Assembly: GCA_021613535.1 (NCBI GenBank) | Contig: CP075493.1 | Span: 6,138,001 to 6,202,000, forward strand | DNA from: Adineta vaga | Taxonomy: Eukaryota > Rotifera | Length of the DNA stretch: 64,000 nucleotides | Reading direction: 5' to 3' | Shown here: positions 48,592 to 58,900 of the stretch, piece by piece | How positions within the stretch are numbered: position 1 is the first letter of the stretch | Layout of the letters: the number at the start of each line of letters is the position of its first letter | Program-made: the position numbers and the translations under genes | The notes under the pieces: generated by a model | Told to the model about the DNA's origin: nothing | Seen by the model: the letters and a program-made list of their open reading frames with translations, nothing else | Databases searched by the model: none

Positions 48592-49374
48592 ATGCAAACA
48601 TTATCTTCTCCATTATCGGAAACGACTCGTATTGAAGTCAATGTTGCCGAATTTGCTCGTGGTGAAATCGCTGTTAAACTTCGACGTGATAACACATTAC
48701 TTGTACATGCTCTACATCTGGATCAATTTGCTGTAGATAATTTTTTTCGTAAAGAATTAGTTAAAACATTTCCTCTACCACCCGGTGCCGATGTTGATAA
48801 AATTCGTTCAATTATACGAAATAATGGAATATTAACAATTGATATACCTATGTTAAGAGATAATGATGCAACACGACGTTCACATGAAGAATTATTACGA
48901 GCAATGGATCAACCAAAAAATCAACGAAAAAATGATTATGTACGTTCAGTTTCACAAGCTAATGTTACTGATTATAATCAGCAATCATTAAGACAAGAAC
49001 CAGCAACCGTACATAAACGTACAGGTAGTCTTGTGGATATGGATCATCGACAAAATACCACATCATTTAATATAGCTGATTTCTTACAATCGAAATTTCA
49101 TCCAACATTTACACCGAATCGTAAAAAATTAACCTTAAAAGTTGATACACGTGGATATGAACCAGATGAATTAACTGTACGTTTACTAGATGATAATTTA
49201 TTAGTGCAAGGAAGTAAGAAATCTTCATCATCGAAAACATCGGATAGTAAACAATTTAGTCAAAGTATTCGTTTACCTGATGGAATTGATAAATACAATG
49301 TTACATCACAAGTTATGGATGATGGAATGCTTTTAATTGAAATACCATTAATCAATTCATCGTTGTATCGATAA
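48592..49374 (+). CDS. Small heat shock protein with two alpha-crystallin domains
   Basis: An intronless 260-aa frame. Two alpha-crystallin-like domains lie in tandem. The first runs from TRIEVNVAEFARGEIAVKLR to NNGILTIDIPML and has a diverged middle. The second begins KKLTLKVDTRGYEPDELTVR and ends MLLIEIPLINSS, with the typical beta8/9 (DGMLLIEIP) strand. A hydrophilic linker of about 80 residues joins them. Such proteins act as ATP-independent chaperones. Two-domain forms are known in some lophotrochozoans. The absence of introns is common in heat-inducible genes. An earlier in-frame TTG at 48586 is not a likely start. The second domain lacks an obvious I-x-I tail. Confidence 0.85.
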   Translation: MQTLSSPLSETTRIEVNVAEFARGEIAVKLRRDNTLLVHALHLDQFAVDNFFRKELVKTFPLPPGADVDKIRSIIRNNGILTIDIPMLRDNDATRRSHEELLRAMDQPKNQRKNDYVRSVSQANVTDYNQQSLRQEPATVHKRTGSLVDMDHRQNTTSFNIADFLQSKFHPTFTPNRKKLTLKVDTRGYEPDELTVRLLDDNLLVQGSKKSSSSKTSDSKQFSQSIRLPDGIDKYNVTSQVMDDGMLLIEIPLINSSLYR

Positions 49375-50107
49375 TGTAACTTTCGAGAATACAAAACCGA
49401 AAGAAAATTTATTCAGAAATCTATCAGTTTTTGCTAGAATTTGAAAATAAAAAACGTATTCTTCTAGATTGTATCAACCAAATGTAATGATAATATTTAT
49501 ATATTTACAAAATTGATATCGATATATTTGTTATTCGAATTTTATGATTGATGACAAATTGTATATGTTCTTGTTTAAATATGTATAAGATTTGACAATT
49601 AAAATCAATCAGAAATATTATGATGCTATATGAGATTTTGATTTGCATTATGATTATGACGATTCAATCGAATATGTTTCAGCGATAAGTTTTATTCTTG
49701 TTCTACATATGTAATATTTGCATGCTTGAGAAAGGTACTCTTCTATAAACAAATTGTGAGGTAGCGATGTTCAACTACTTGATTGACAGCGGTAGAAGAA
49801 CACTATATCGATATGTGCTTGTACACAAAAGCGTTTTATTATTTAGGAACATCGGGTTTATATAGGTTTACGAAAAGATCACAAAACTAGAGAACATGAC
49901 GTGAGAATGAGATGCAAAACATGCAATGAACATATAGTATGACGTCATGATATAACAAATCGAATAGAGGAGATTTCCTTTTCTAACAAAATTCATAAAT
50001 CCTTTTCTTATATGAAAGAATTTCCTGCTGTTCTTTATTCACCGTTTTGCTTTATTCGTTGATATATATATATAGAGAGAGATACAATACGTACTGATAT
50101 TAGTACT
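49375..50107. other. Intergenic, heat shock gene to retroelement
   Basis: About 730 nt of AT-rich sequence with AATAAA-like signals near 49440-49470. The last five bases (GTACT, 50103-50107) are the left target-site duplication of the retroelement. Confidence 0.45.
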
Positions 50108-50895
50108 TGTTAGTATGGACAATTCCGAAATATGTATATTGAAGTTTTTTCCCTCTTCATATGATCACATATATGAAGGAATTCCCCAATACATATATCT
50201 ATATATACGTGCGTGTATCTCGTTTTCTTTGGCATATTTCAAACACTGTGCGCCATCTCGTTCTTCTCTCTCTATCTATATACGTGTGGTTCTTTTTCTC
50301 TTGTTCTTGTTTAAAGCGTTCACCAAGTTGAATAATCTTTTCTGCAGCAGTAAGATCAGAATCTTCTTCTTTGAGAAGAGCATGTCGAATTTGAGGGCTG
50401 CTCACCCCAATTATGTAAGCGTCCCGCAATGCACGATCTTGTGAGCGATCTTTTAATATAGATGAATTAAACCCACAATGTCGCATTTCTTCACAAAGCT
50501 CAGCCTTCCATTCGGAGAATGATTGACCTGCCGTCTGGTGACAGGAATAGAAATTAATTCTGTCACGGTATGATTGCCATGTAGAATTACGAGGATCGAA
50601 TGAATGAAGTGCCGAAATTGTGGAGAATCTTGCTTTTGCTGCTTCTTGATTTGCCATAATAAACGTTGTAAATAATCTCGTCGCCCATTGTAAGTTTTGA
50701 AGATAAGGTGTTTCGTGAGTTCCGTTCATTAATGAACAAGAACAAGATGGCGCACAGTGTTTGAAATATACCAAAGAGAACGAGATACACGCACGAATAT
50801 ATAGATATATGTATGGGAGAATTCTTTTATATATGTGATCATATGAATAGGGAAAAAACTTCAATATACATATTTCGGAATTGTTCATACTAACA
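50108..50895 (-). mobile_element. LTR retrotransposon remnant with inverted LTR ends
   Basis: The unit starts TGTTAG and ends CTAACA and is flanked by a perfect 5-bp duplication GTACT (50103-50107 and 50896-50900), as left by an LTR-element integrase. On the minus strand, an LTR-like block of about 207 nt (50895 down to 50689, TG to CA) is followed by a primer-binding-site-like TGGGCGACGAG and then a gag reading frame. The other end (50108 to about 50264) is an inverted copy of the first 157 nt of the same LTR, with about 11 mismatches by eye. Pol and the normal direct 3' LTR are missing. It is probably a Ty3/Gypsy-type derivative, non-autonomous. Confidence 0.78.
50284..50657 (-). pseudogene. 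Truncated gag-like fragment of an LTR retrotransposon
   Basis: The frame starts MANQEAAKARFSTISALHSF and includes FDPRNSTWQSYRDRINFY, QSFSEWKAELCEEMRHCGF, then LRDAYIIGVSSPQIRHALL and AAEKIIQLGERF, the typical Ty3/Gypsy capsid layout (FSEWxxxLRxxxxxC, LRDxxIxGxxxxxxRxxLL). It breaks off after the QEQEKKNHT region where the inverted LTR segment begins, so zinc knuckle, protease and polymerase are absent. The open frame continues into both LTR arms, but those parts are not gag. Confidence 0.75.
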
Positions 50896-51062
50896 GTACT
50901 TTGCTTCCATTCTGATATTTCTTTTACGGTAGGAGCTTTATATATTTTGTGAATATAATCAATTTATGCCTGTTAGTAACATATGCGTAATATTTCTATT
51001 CATTGTTAAAACTCTACAAATCTTAGATTATTCATTTGTAAAACATTTCAATTTAGAACAGA

Positions 51063-54034
51063 ATGGATGATATTTTTGATCGAACAAAAAATTTGGAATC
51101 ATTAGTATTAGTGTGGCTTGATATGCAAGTTACTGTAAACAGTGAAATTGAAAAAAAACTGCGTACAATAATTGATTATTTCAAGTTATTCAAAAAAATA
51201 GAAGAATGTTATGATTACATCAAAGAAATCAAAGAAGAGAAACTATTTTTCATTATTTCAACAAACGATCATAATGTAAAACAAGTTTCACAATTCTTAA
51301 CATTCCTACATCTATCTAATCAAATGCAGCACATATATGTTTATAATATAGACACTTGTCTTTGCCAAGATTGGATTACAGCTTATCCTAAGGTAAGAGA
51401 ACAATCGTATGAAAAAGATAGTCTCTATTTCACATTTTGAATGTAGTCAAAGTGGTCGATGAGTACCTCAGAGAAGATGTGAGAAATTCATTCACTCCCC
51501 ATAGTTAACAGATTATAGAGAGTATTATTATTCTTTATATTTAGATATGTGGTATTTACAATGCAATCGACGAAATGTTAAATGCACTGAGTGAAAAGGT
51601 GATTCATTTAAATAAATATGCGAATTTCGTTTTTGAATGTTCGGCAGCTGACAGTACAACATCATTCATTGGTGGAAATGAAGTCTGGTATCAACGTTCA
51701 ATTGATATTTCACTTGAAGTTCTCGTCGATATAGATAGTCGTCAGTTATTAATTGATAAATGTAAAATATATTATGAAGGAAATAGTATGACTGAAAAGG
51801 TCATCGAAGAATTTGAAAAGACTTATTCATCAGAAAAAGCCGTTTGGTGGTATACAAGAGATTCTTTTTTATATCGTATTATAAATGGAGCTTTACGACA
51901 AAAACAAGTCGCCATTATTCAATACTTACAATTCTTCTTGAGAGATATGTATAACCAATTATTATCAGTACACAATGACTATTTAGAATATTTTGATGAT
52001 TCTCCATTACGAGTCTATCGTGGTCAATTGATGACAAGAGAAGAAGTTGTATGTCTCGAAAAATTTGCTGGTTTTACGTACTCAATCAACTGCTTTTTCT
52101 CAACAACAAAAAATCGATCAACTGCATTGATCTATTCTGGCCATACTCATTCAACTGTATCCACTGTGACGAATTACATTTCAGTTTTATTTGAAATTGA
52201 AGCCGATCCACATTTTAAACGAAAACCATTCGGTCCTGTTGGCCATCTTAGCTATTTTGGTTGGCAAGAAGATGAAGTGTTATTTATGATTGGTGCTTTG
52301 TTTCTCTTAACTTCAAGTAAATACGATGAAAAAGAAAATGTGCACATTTTTCGAATGAAACTAGTCGGTGATCAAAATCTACCATATCCCGATCATCAAT
52401 CACTATCGACCATTTCGATGGAATCTCATTTCATTAATGTTGGTTATCTAATACAAAATTCGTATTTACATAAAAATTATTCTGATAAATACTATCAACA
52501 ACTACTAAATAATTTTCATACAGTCAATAAATACAGTTGTGCTTCACATGTTGCTTTAGGTTGGATTGCTTGTGAAAATGGTGATTATGATTTGGCAATG
52601 AATTATCAAAAAATAGCATTGCAATATTATGAACAACTTCAATTGTCATCAACTGATCTATTAGTCAATATGTACAATTGTTTGGGTGAAGTATATCGAA
52701 AACAAGATAAATATGAACAAGCACTTTCGTTTTATTCAAAAGCCGAAGAACAGAACTGTTGTAATTATCTTACTCGTTATTGGATAAATCTTGATGGTTT
52801 TAGAAATATTAGTTTAATTCATATAGCTTCTATTTATAAATTACAGCAAAAGTTCGATTTTGCGTGGAGAATATATCAACAGATAGTTGATCAATTAATC
52901 GATATTGATTTGCACAAAATAATCTTTGAATACATATTAAAAGCTTATTATGCCAGTTTAGAAAATCGTAAATCTTTTATTGATTATATCATGATGTATT
53001 TACCAACACATTATGAGTTATTAGTTCATTCTTATGTACACATTGTTGAACTGGCGATTTGGGACAAAAACTATGACTTTGCTATCGACTGTTTAAAATC
53101 TCTTTTGGAAATAGAGTTGAAATCGGGCAAAGGTATCGATGATCAAGAGCAGCATCATTACAGTAATACGCCTCTATTATATAAAAGAATCGGTTGCATC
53201 TATCGAGAGAAAGGTGATGTGGATTTAACAATTGAATGGTTCGAAAAAGCTCTTGGTACCAGTTATAAACTGAATCCGTTTTTATCAAATAAATATCCTG
53301 TAACAGCTAGAGATATTGCTCTATTTGTATGCCGAAAAGATGGCGATAACATTCTATTAGCTGTCGAATGGTATGAAAAATGTGTGGAAATGTTAATAAA
53401 AGATCAATACAATTTAAGTTCTTGCAGTACGAATCTTGAAAAGAATAAGATCGTTGTCATCAACATCGAAAACGAAGTATATTACAAGAGGTTTTTACAA
53501 GAGCGTATATCTGACTTAAAACTCGGTTGGAATAGAGTGGATCCGGCATTTGCTATCGGCAAGGATGAATGTCAATTCAGTAGTGCGATTGCACGATGTT
53601 ATCTCGACATGGGCAATTTATGTGACAAGTCTGGAATAAACCATGAATATTATAAAAAAGCTGTTCTATTAATTTTAACGAACGAATTACAGTATATGTA
53701 CAACAGTTCTACAATAAAAACACTGAGCGAAGTCAGACGTTATTTTCAACGACGACAACTTGATAAATATTACGCATACAAATATTATTTGCATGATGAT
53801 ATTCAAATTTCTTGGCACGTACTTCCTCAACAAAGCTTGAATAATGACTGTTTACAACTTGTCCGAACAGATCCTTGTAGCAACCCATCGAATGTGACAA
53901 TCAGTGTTGAACTGATACATGACTTATTTTGCGACAACAAATATCGTCCTGAAACAAACTATAATAACTTTTTTGCTTCAAAACTGGATGGAATTGTTTC
54001 GAAACAATACCTTGTCTCGCAAGAAAACATTTAA
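51063..54034 (+). CDS. ADP-ribosyltransferase (R-S-E) plus TPR protein
   Basis: Two exons (51063-51392, 51545-54034) encode 939 aa. The N-terminal 110 residues (NLESLVLVWLDMQVT...) form the conserved leader seen in many bdelloid proteins of this type. The ART domain has Arg in LRVYRGQ (near 269), the Ser-Thr strand INCFFSTTKNRSTALIYSG (near 296) and the biglutamic motif in WQEDEVLFMIG (near 352-354), so catalysis is likely intact. About a dozen helical TPR-like repeats follow (GEVYRKQDKYEQALSFYSKA and similar). It would modify proteins with ADP-ribose from NAD+, probably arginines, with TPRs choosing the partner. A CAATTTAG acceptor lies 6 nt before the ATG. Substrates are unknown. Confidence 0.9.
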
Positions 54035-55990
54035 TGCTGATCGTGTCATTAGCAATAGGAACGATTTATTCGACAGCACTTACCCACGCAACATTTTAGA
54101 GTTTAACATAATGGAAAAGAAAGATCTTCAACGTTTTAATATGTCGATGCAACCTAACTGTCGTCGAACATCACAGTAAAAACACAAACTGAAAAGGGTA
54201 CATCTGTATCGAATAATGGAAAAATGAATTTTACAAAAAATAAATCATTCTCAAGATTACTTCATTGTTTCTAATCATATAGATATCGGAGAAGTTCACA
54301 ATTTCAAGTTTTGATTCTAGTGAAAATCTGAATACACGAATTCAGTTAATCGTATTATTCTGAGGTGTTGTAGATTCGTATAGTAGTTCATCTGGATTAT
54401 TTCGGTAGTGTTTCTTGTAAGATTCTCGATAGCTTAGATCGCGTGAGAGATTAACTAAATTAAAATAATTGGTTTCTAATCTTTACAAAAACAAAATAGT
54501 AGAACAATCATTGAACTTCCGGTAGTCGAAGTTGCCAACTTATTGATAAGAGAAATAGATCATGTTCATCGAGCATTCAATTTTCTGACTAATAAACAGG
54601 AGTCTTCAAGTATATTTGCGATAAATCTAGTTCTGAAAATCAATATACTTTCTCTTAACACTAACAATCTAAATACTCTTTAAAGATCTATATTTTGAAG
54701 ACATTTTGTTTATGAAATAGTTAGATAACTAAGGCACAAGATTCTCAAATATACAAAAGTTGATCATATCAAGAAAAACAACTCTATGAATTATTTTCAT
54801 TGTTACATGTATTCTATTACACGCATCTTCTCTCAATTCTTATCAACTTCTGGATTGTAGACCTTGCTTCTGTATGAATACCATAATATCGGTCACATAT
54901 TGACAACAAAAATCATTGTCATTAATAAAAAGATATAACGGAAACATTTCTCGTGTGATCTAAAGTTTGTTTTTCTTATACATTCTCATGATAATGTCTA
55001 ATCAATACACACGTACATTTTATGATATTTGTAAATTATTGCTATAATCATAATTGATGTACATACAACAACAGTGATGATGAAAATATAAACAAGAGAA
55101 AGTTCTGATATTTACAGTTAGTTGCTCTTACAAGCATCCATTTCCTCTGAGTATATATGTATATTGACATACGCAGCGTTGTGTATGTGTTTAAGAAGAT
55201 GGATGTAATCTGAAGAGAGTACAAGACACATTTTTATTTATAATTAAGAAAAGCAACGGTGTTATAGCCGATAGGGATAATAAGAAAGTGACTTGCATCA
55301 TACTTTGTCTTTATCTTTTCTCCGCCTTTTTCGCCTTCATTATCATTATCATCATCTACATCTACTTTTTCTTCTCTGGATCTTCTGTTATTCTCACTAG
55401 TCATCTCGTCTCCCTATTGATGATTATGTCTACTAACGAAGACAAGTAGTCAAAGATGATAGAAAGATATGCAGACGAGAAGAACAGGAAAGAAGTCGTT
55501 CTCTCGTATTTTCTTGCTTCGAAGAAGAGAAAATAGGAGAATATCTCCTCTTATTTTAGACAACGACAATTCTGTCATAAAAGAAAGCTCTATGTCCAAG
55601 ATTTTAGTATATAATTCCTTTTTTTCTCACAAAATATATCATCATCATCATTATCATCAAGCATTATTTCGAAATATATATATTCACTCATGAAAAAAGA
55701 AAAGAACAACTTTTCTTCCATCTATAAAACAGTTCACATGGAACATTTGTTCTTACTACTCAACCATTTTTCCTATTAAAATAACGAACTATCATCGATA
55801 AAGTAGTACCAAACGTCGATCCTCATTAGTATCTATTACGTTCGATTCTTTTCCTATTACTCTTCGTACGTATATACAAATACAAACATACGCACACAAA
55901 CGTTTATTCTAATCAACAAATAGCGAAGCCAACAAAAAAATAAAACTCATCTTTACAATTTTTTACGTGAGAAAAAAAGGCCAAGAAATC
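54035..55990. other. Intergenic, ART-TPR to adenylyl cyclase
   Basis: About 2 kb. The first 145 nt are an open frame (+1 relative to the ART-TPR gene, up to 54179) that still looks coding-like. The rest is AT-rich with stretches of short repeats and no recognisable gene. Confidence 0.4.
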
Positions 55991-58900
55991 ATGGATAACA
56001 ATCATGATAAAACGGGTAAAGAACGTTATCAACACCATCGATCTCCTGTTTTCAAACTTCTTCGACGTCATCGCAATCAATTACCGGTATCTTCATCAAC
56101 ATCCTCAACACGACTAAATGACCTACAGAATCGAAATCGTAATTCAATCATTAATTCACCAAAAACAAATATAAAACGAAGTAAGTCTCTACCATAAAAC
56201 AATCCTAACTTGTTCTTAATGTACATTTGCCATTATTATGTGGAGAAAAACCTTGGCCTAACATTGACATGTCGTATGATGCAATCAAAAAGTCCAATTA
56301 ATTACTCATCGAGTTTATTTTAACTGAATAGACGAACAGCTATTATTCATCTATTAACTAAATCAAATCTAAATGATTCTTTAATAGTCGTTTGTTATTC
56401 AAAGAAAATGGATATGATATCGATCGATCATATCATGTCTTCTTTCAAGATTGTTAGTAATAGCAACTGAGCTAATATAAGACTATATAATCCCTAAGGC
56501 AATTTGAAGATCATGTTTGTATGTATAATATAATTAAAAAAACGCAAAAATAATCGATATTGTCAATGAAAGAAAAAAAGAGGAACAGATTTGATTGTTC
56601 TCGTAACGGATATGGCTCTATTGCTTTCTTTTTTCACTGCTATTTGTCATAATTTCAGACCTGTAACAGACTCGTACATGTAGGAGTGGCTTCGACAGTT
56701 TTTTCTCTCTCTCTCTCTTGCCTGGTTAACTATCAATCTTCATTTGTCTATTTTTGTTTTTTTTAGAGACTGCACATATATTCGACTATGACTATCCATG
56801 TAGTAATTCAAATAATTCAGCAAGATTTACAGCTGACTGGTCATCAACGGATGTAACTACAGGTATAATTTCTTTTCATAGGAATTCTGAATACACTATC
56901 TCTTCCATATCATTGTCATCTAACGATGATGATGGTGATGACATAGTTCTTTTTTGTATCTAAATAACTATATTAATTTAATTGTATGATACGATCAGAG
57001 GACAAATCAAATGCTTCGTTTCTCTTATTTGTGTATTGATGCATTCTTATCGCTGTCGTCAATCTGTTTTTGACTACGAACTAACTCTTATTACTTTTTC
57101 TTCTCTCATTATCGAACGTTTTGTACAGGTTTGCCTTTCTAACTAATGTTAGGAAACTGTTTTTTGCTATAAAGACCATCTTGTCAAGAGTTGATTATCA
57201 TTCTCATCTTTATGATCTGTCGGCAATACTCATCATCTTAAAACGACTTCTTTTCTCTTTCTGTCTGTCTTCTAATACCACCGAGACCCTTATCATTGAT
57301 TTGTTATTATAAAAATAAGTCAAAGAGCGTCGTCTACTACTACTCAATTATGATAACTTTGGTTTCGTCTTTTTTCCCCCTTTGTTATAATGAGCATAAA
57401 AGAATTTTTCGTAATTTGATCTGAGAATATTATTATCTTAAATAACAAACACAAATTTCAATAGAAACAAAGACAGTTGTTGATTATTTCCCATTTTTTC
57501 TACGCGATAACATTCTAATGAATAGTTTAGAAAAGAATTTTTTTTCAGAAATAAGAAAAAAAAGTAATACCAAACGATTAGTTTTATTGGAATTTAAACG
57601 AAAAAAGCATCTGTATCAATTTTCTCATCATTCCTTCTTTCGAATTGATTAAATATCTTGTAATATTTTACATACAGATATTGATATTTTTCTTAGTGCG
57701 ATTTTTTCGTAGCCTTGTTTTTTTTATCAGATTTGATAAAGGAAAAAAGAAAGAACATCAATCGATGATTACTTTTCGTATTCATTTTAGCCACAATGGA
57801 TAATAAACATTATTTCGGTTTATATTTAATTCGAATTAAACATAGTTTGATTTTATTTTCGTTATTATTAATTGCTTTTCAAAGTCTTACTTACTTATTA
57901 TTAACTATTTTTTCGAAAAAAGTAAAGTATCTCTTTTTCTTTTGTTTGAAATTGATTCTATTCATCTTCCTCTTCTTCTTTTTTTAGTATCTATTGGCTC
58001 AATTTATTCTTGAAATTGTTCTTTTCTCTTGTATTCTTCTCCTTTCCGTAGTATTAATTGTGTTACTTCAACGAGAAAAATTTCTTCATGCTCATGTCTA
58101 TATATCATGTTTATTGATATGGATTCTATTAACATTATTTGCCATCATACCTGTCCTCTTACAGCAATACACATCAATTATTCGTCTGATGGGTATTATC
58201 ACATTTTCTATTATTACAATTCATACGACCTTACCAGTCTCACGTTCGTGGACTGTATTGATGGCATTAATCACATCTTTTATTCATTTAATGCTTGTTA
58301 TTCGTACGCATCAAGTTCGAAATTTAAAAAATAAATCCTATCGAATGGAATTTAAACTTGAGGTAGATCATTTTTTTTCTGGAAGTGTTAAAAATCATGG
58401 AGCTTTGAGTTTCTTTTTCTCTAGGTAATATGTTTATCATTATTCTATACGACATGTAATCTATTCGGTTTATGTCATCGTTATTTAACCGATGCACATC
58501 AAAAGAAAACTTACCAGAATACAATGCGTTGTATAGAAGCACGTTTAAGACTTGAACGTGAAAAAGAACAACAGGAAACATTGATTCTTAGTGTCATTCC
58601 AGCACATATTGGTATGATAGAAGCGAAGGTTTTATTTGTTGTTTAAGATGTGAGAATTGTTTTTCTTTCTTAATAGCATTAAGTATGAAATCTGAAATGT
58701 TACGTAAAGTCAAAGAAACAGCAAAATATCATAATTTACAATCAAGAGATTATGATGAACGATCGAATACGAAAAAAATTAATGTACGAAAAGCAACATT
58801 TCATGATTTATATATAAAAAAACATGAAAATGTTACGTAAGTTTTTTTTTTCTATGATGATTTTCTTTACCGGTCAGATTTCATAGAATTTTATATGCGG

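Noticed and set aside
50115-50444. Plus-strand 109-codon and minus-strand 229-codon frames as genes
   Set aside because: The similar beginnings are the inverted LTR arms; only the middle of the minus frame (gag) is protein-derived.
50094-50919. 8-bp repeat CTGATATT on both sides of the retroelement, suggesting a hAT-like duplication
   Set aside because: The right copy lies 11 nt outside the second copy of GTACT. The 5-bp GTACT abuts both TG/CA ends exactly and fits LTR integrase better.
53919-54179. Separate gene overlapping the ART-TPR end
   Set aside because: Most of it overlaps the main frame; the open tail is better explained as a possible lost C-terminus.
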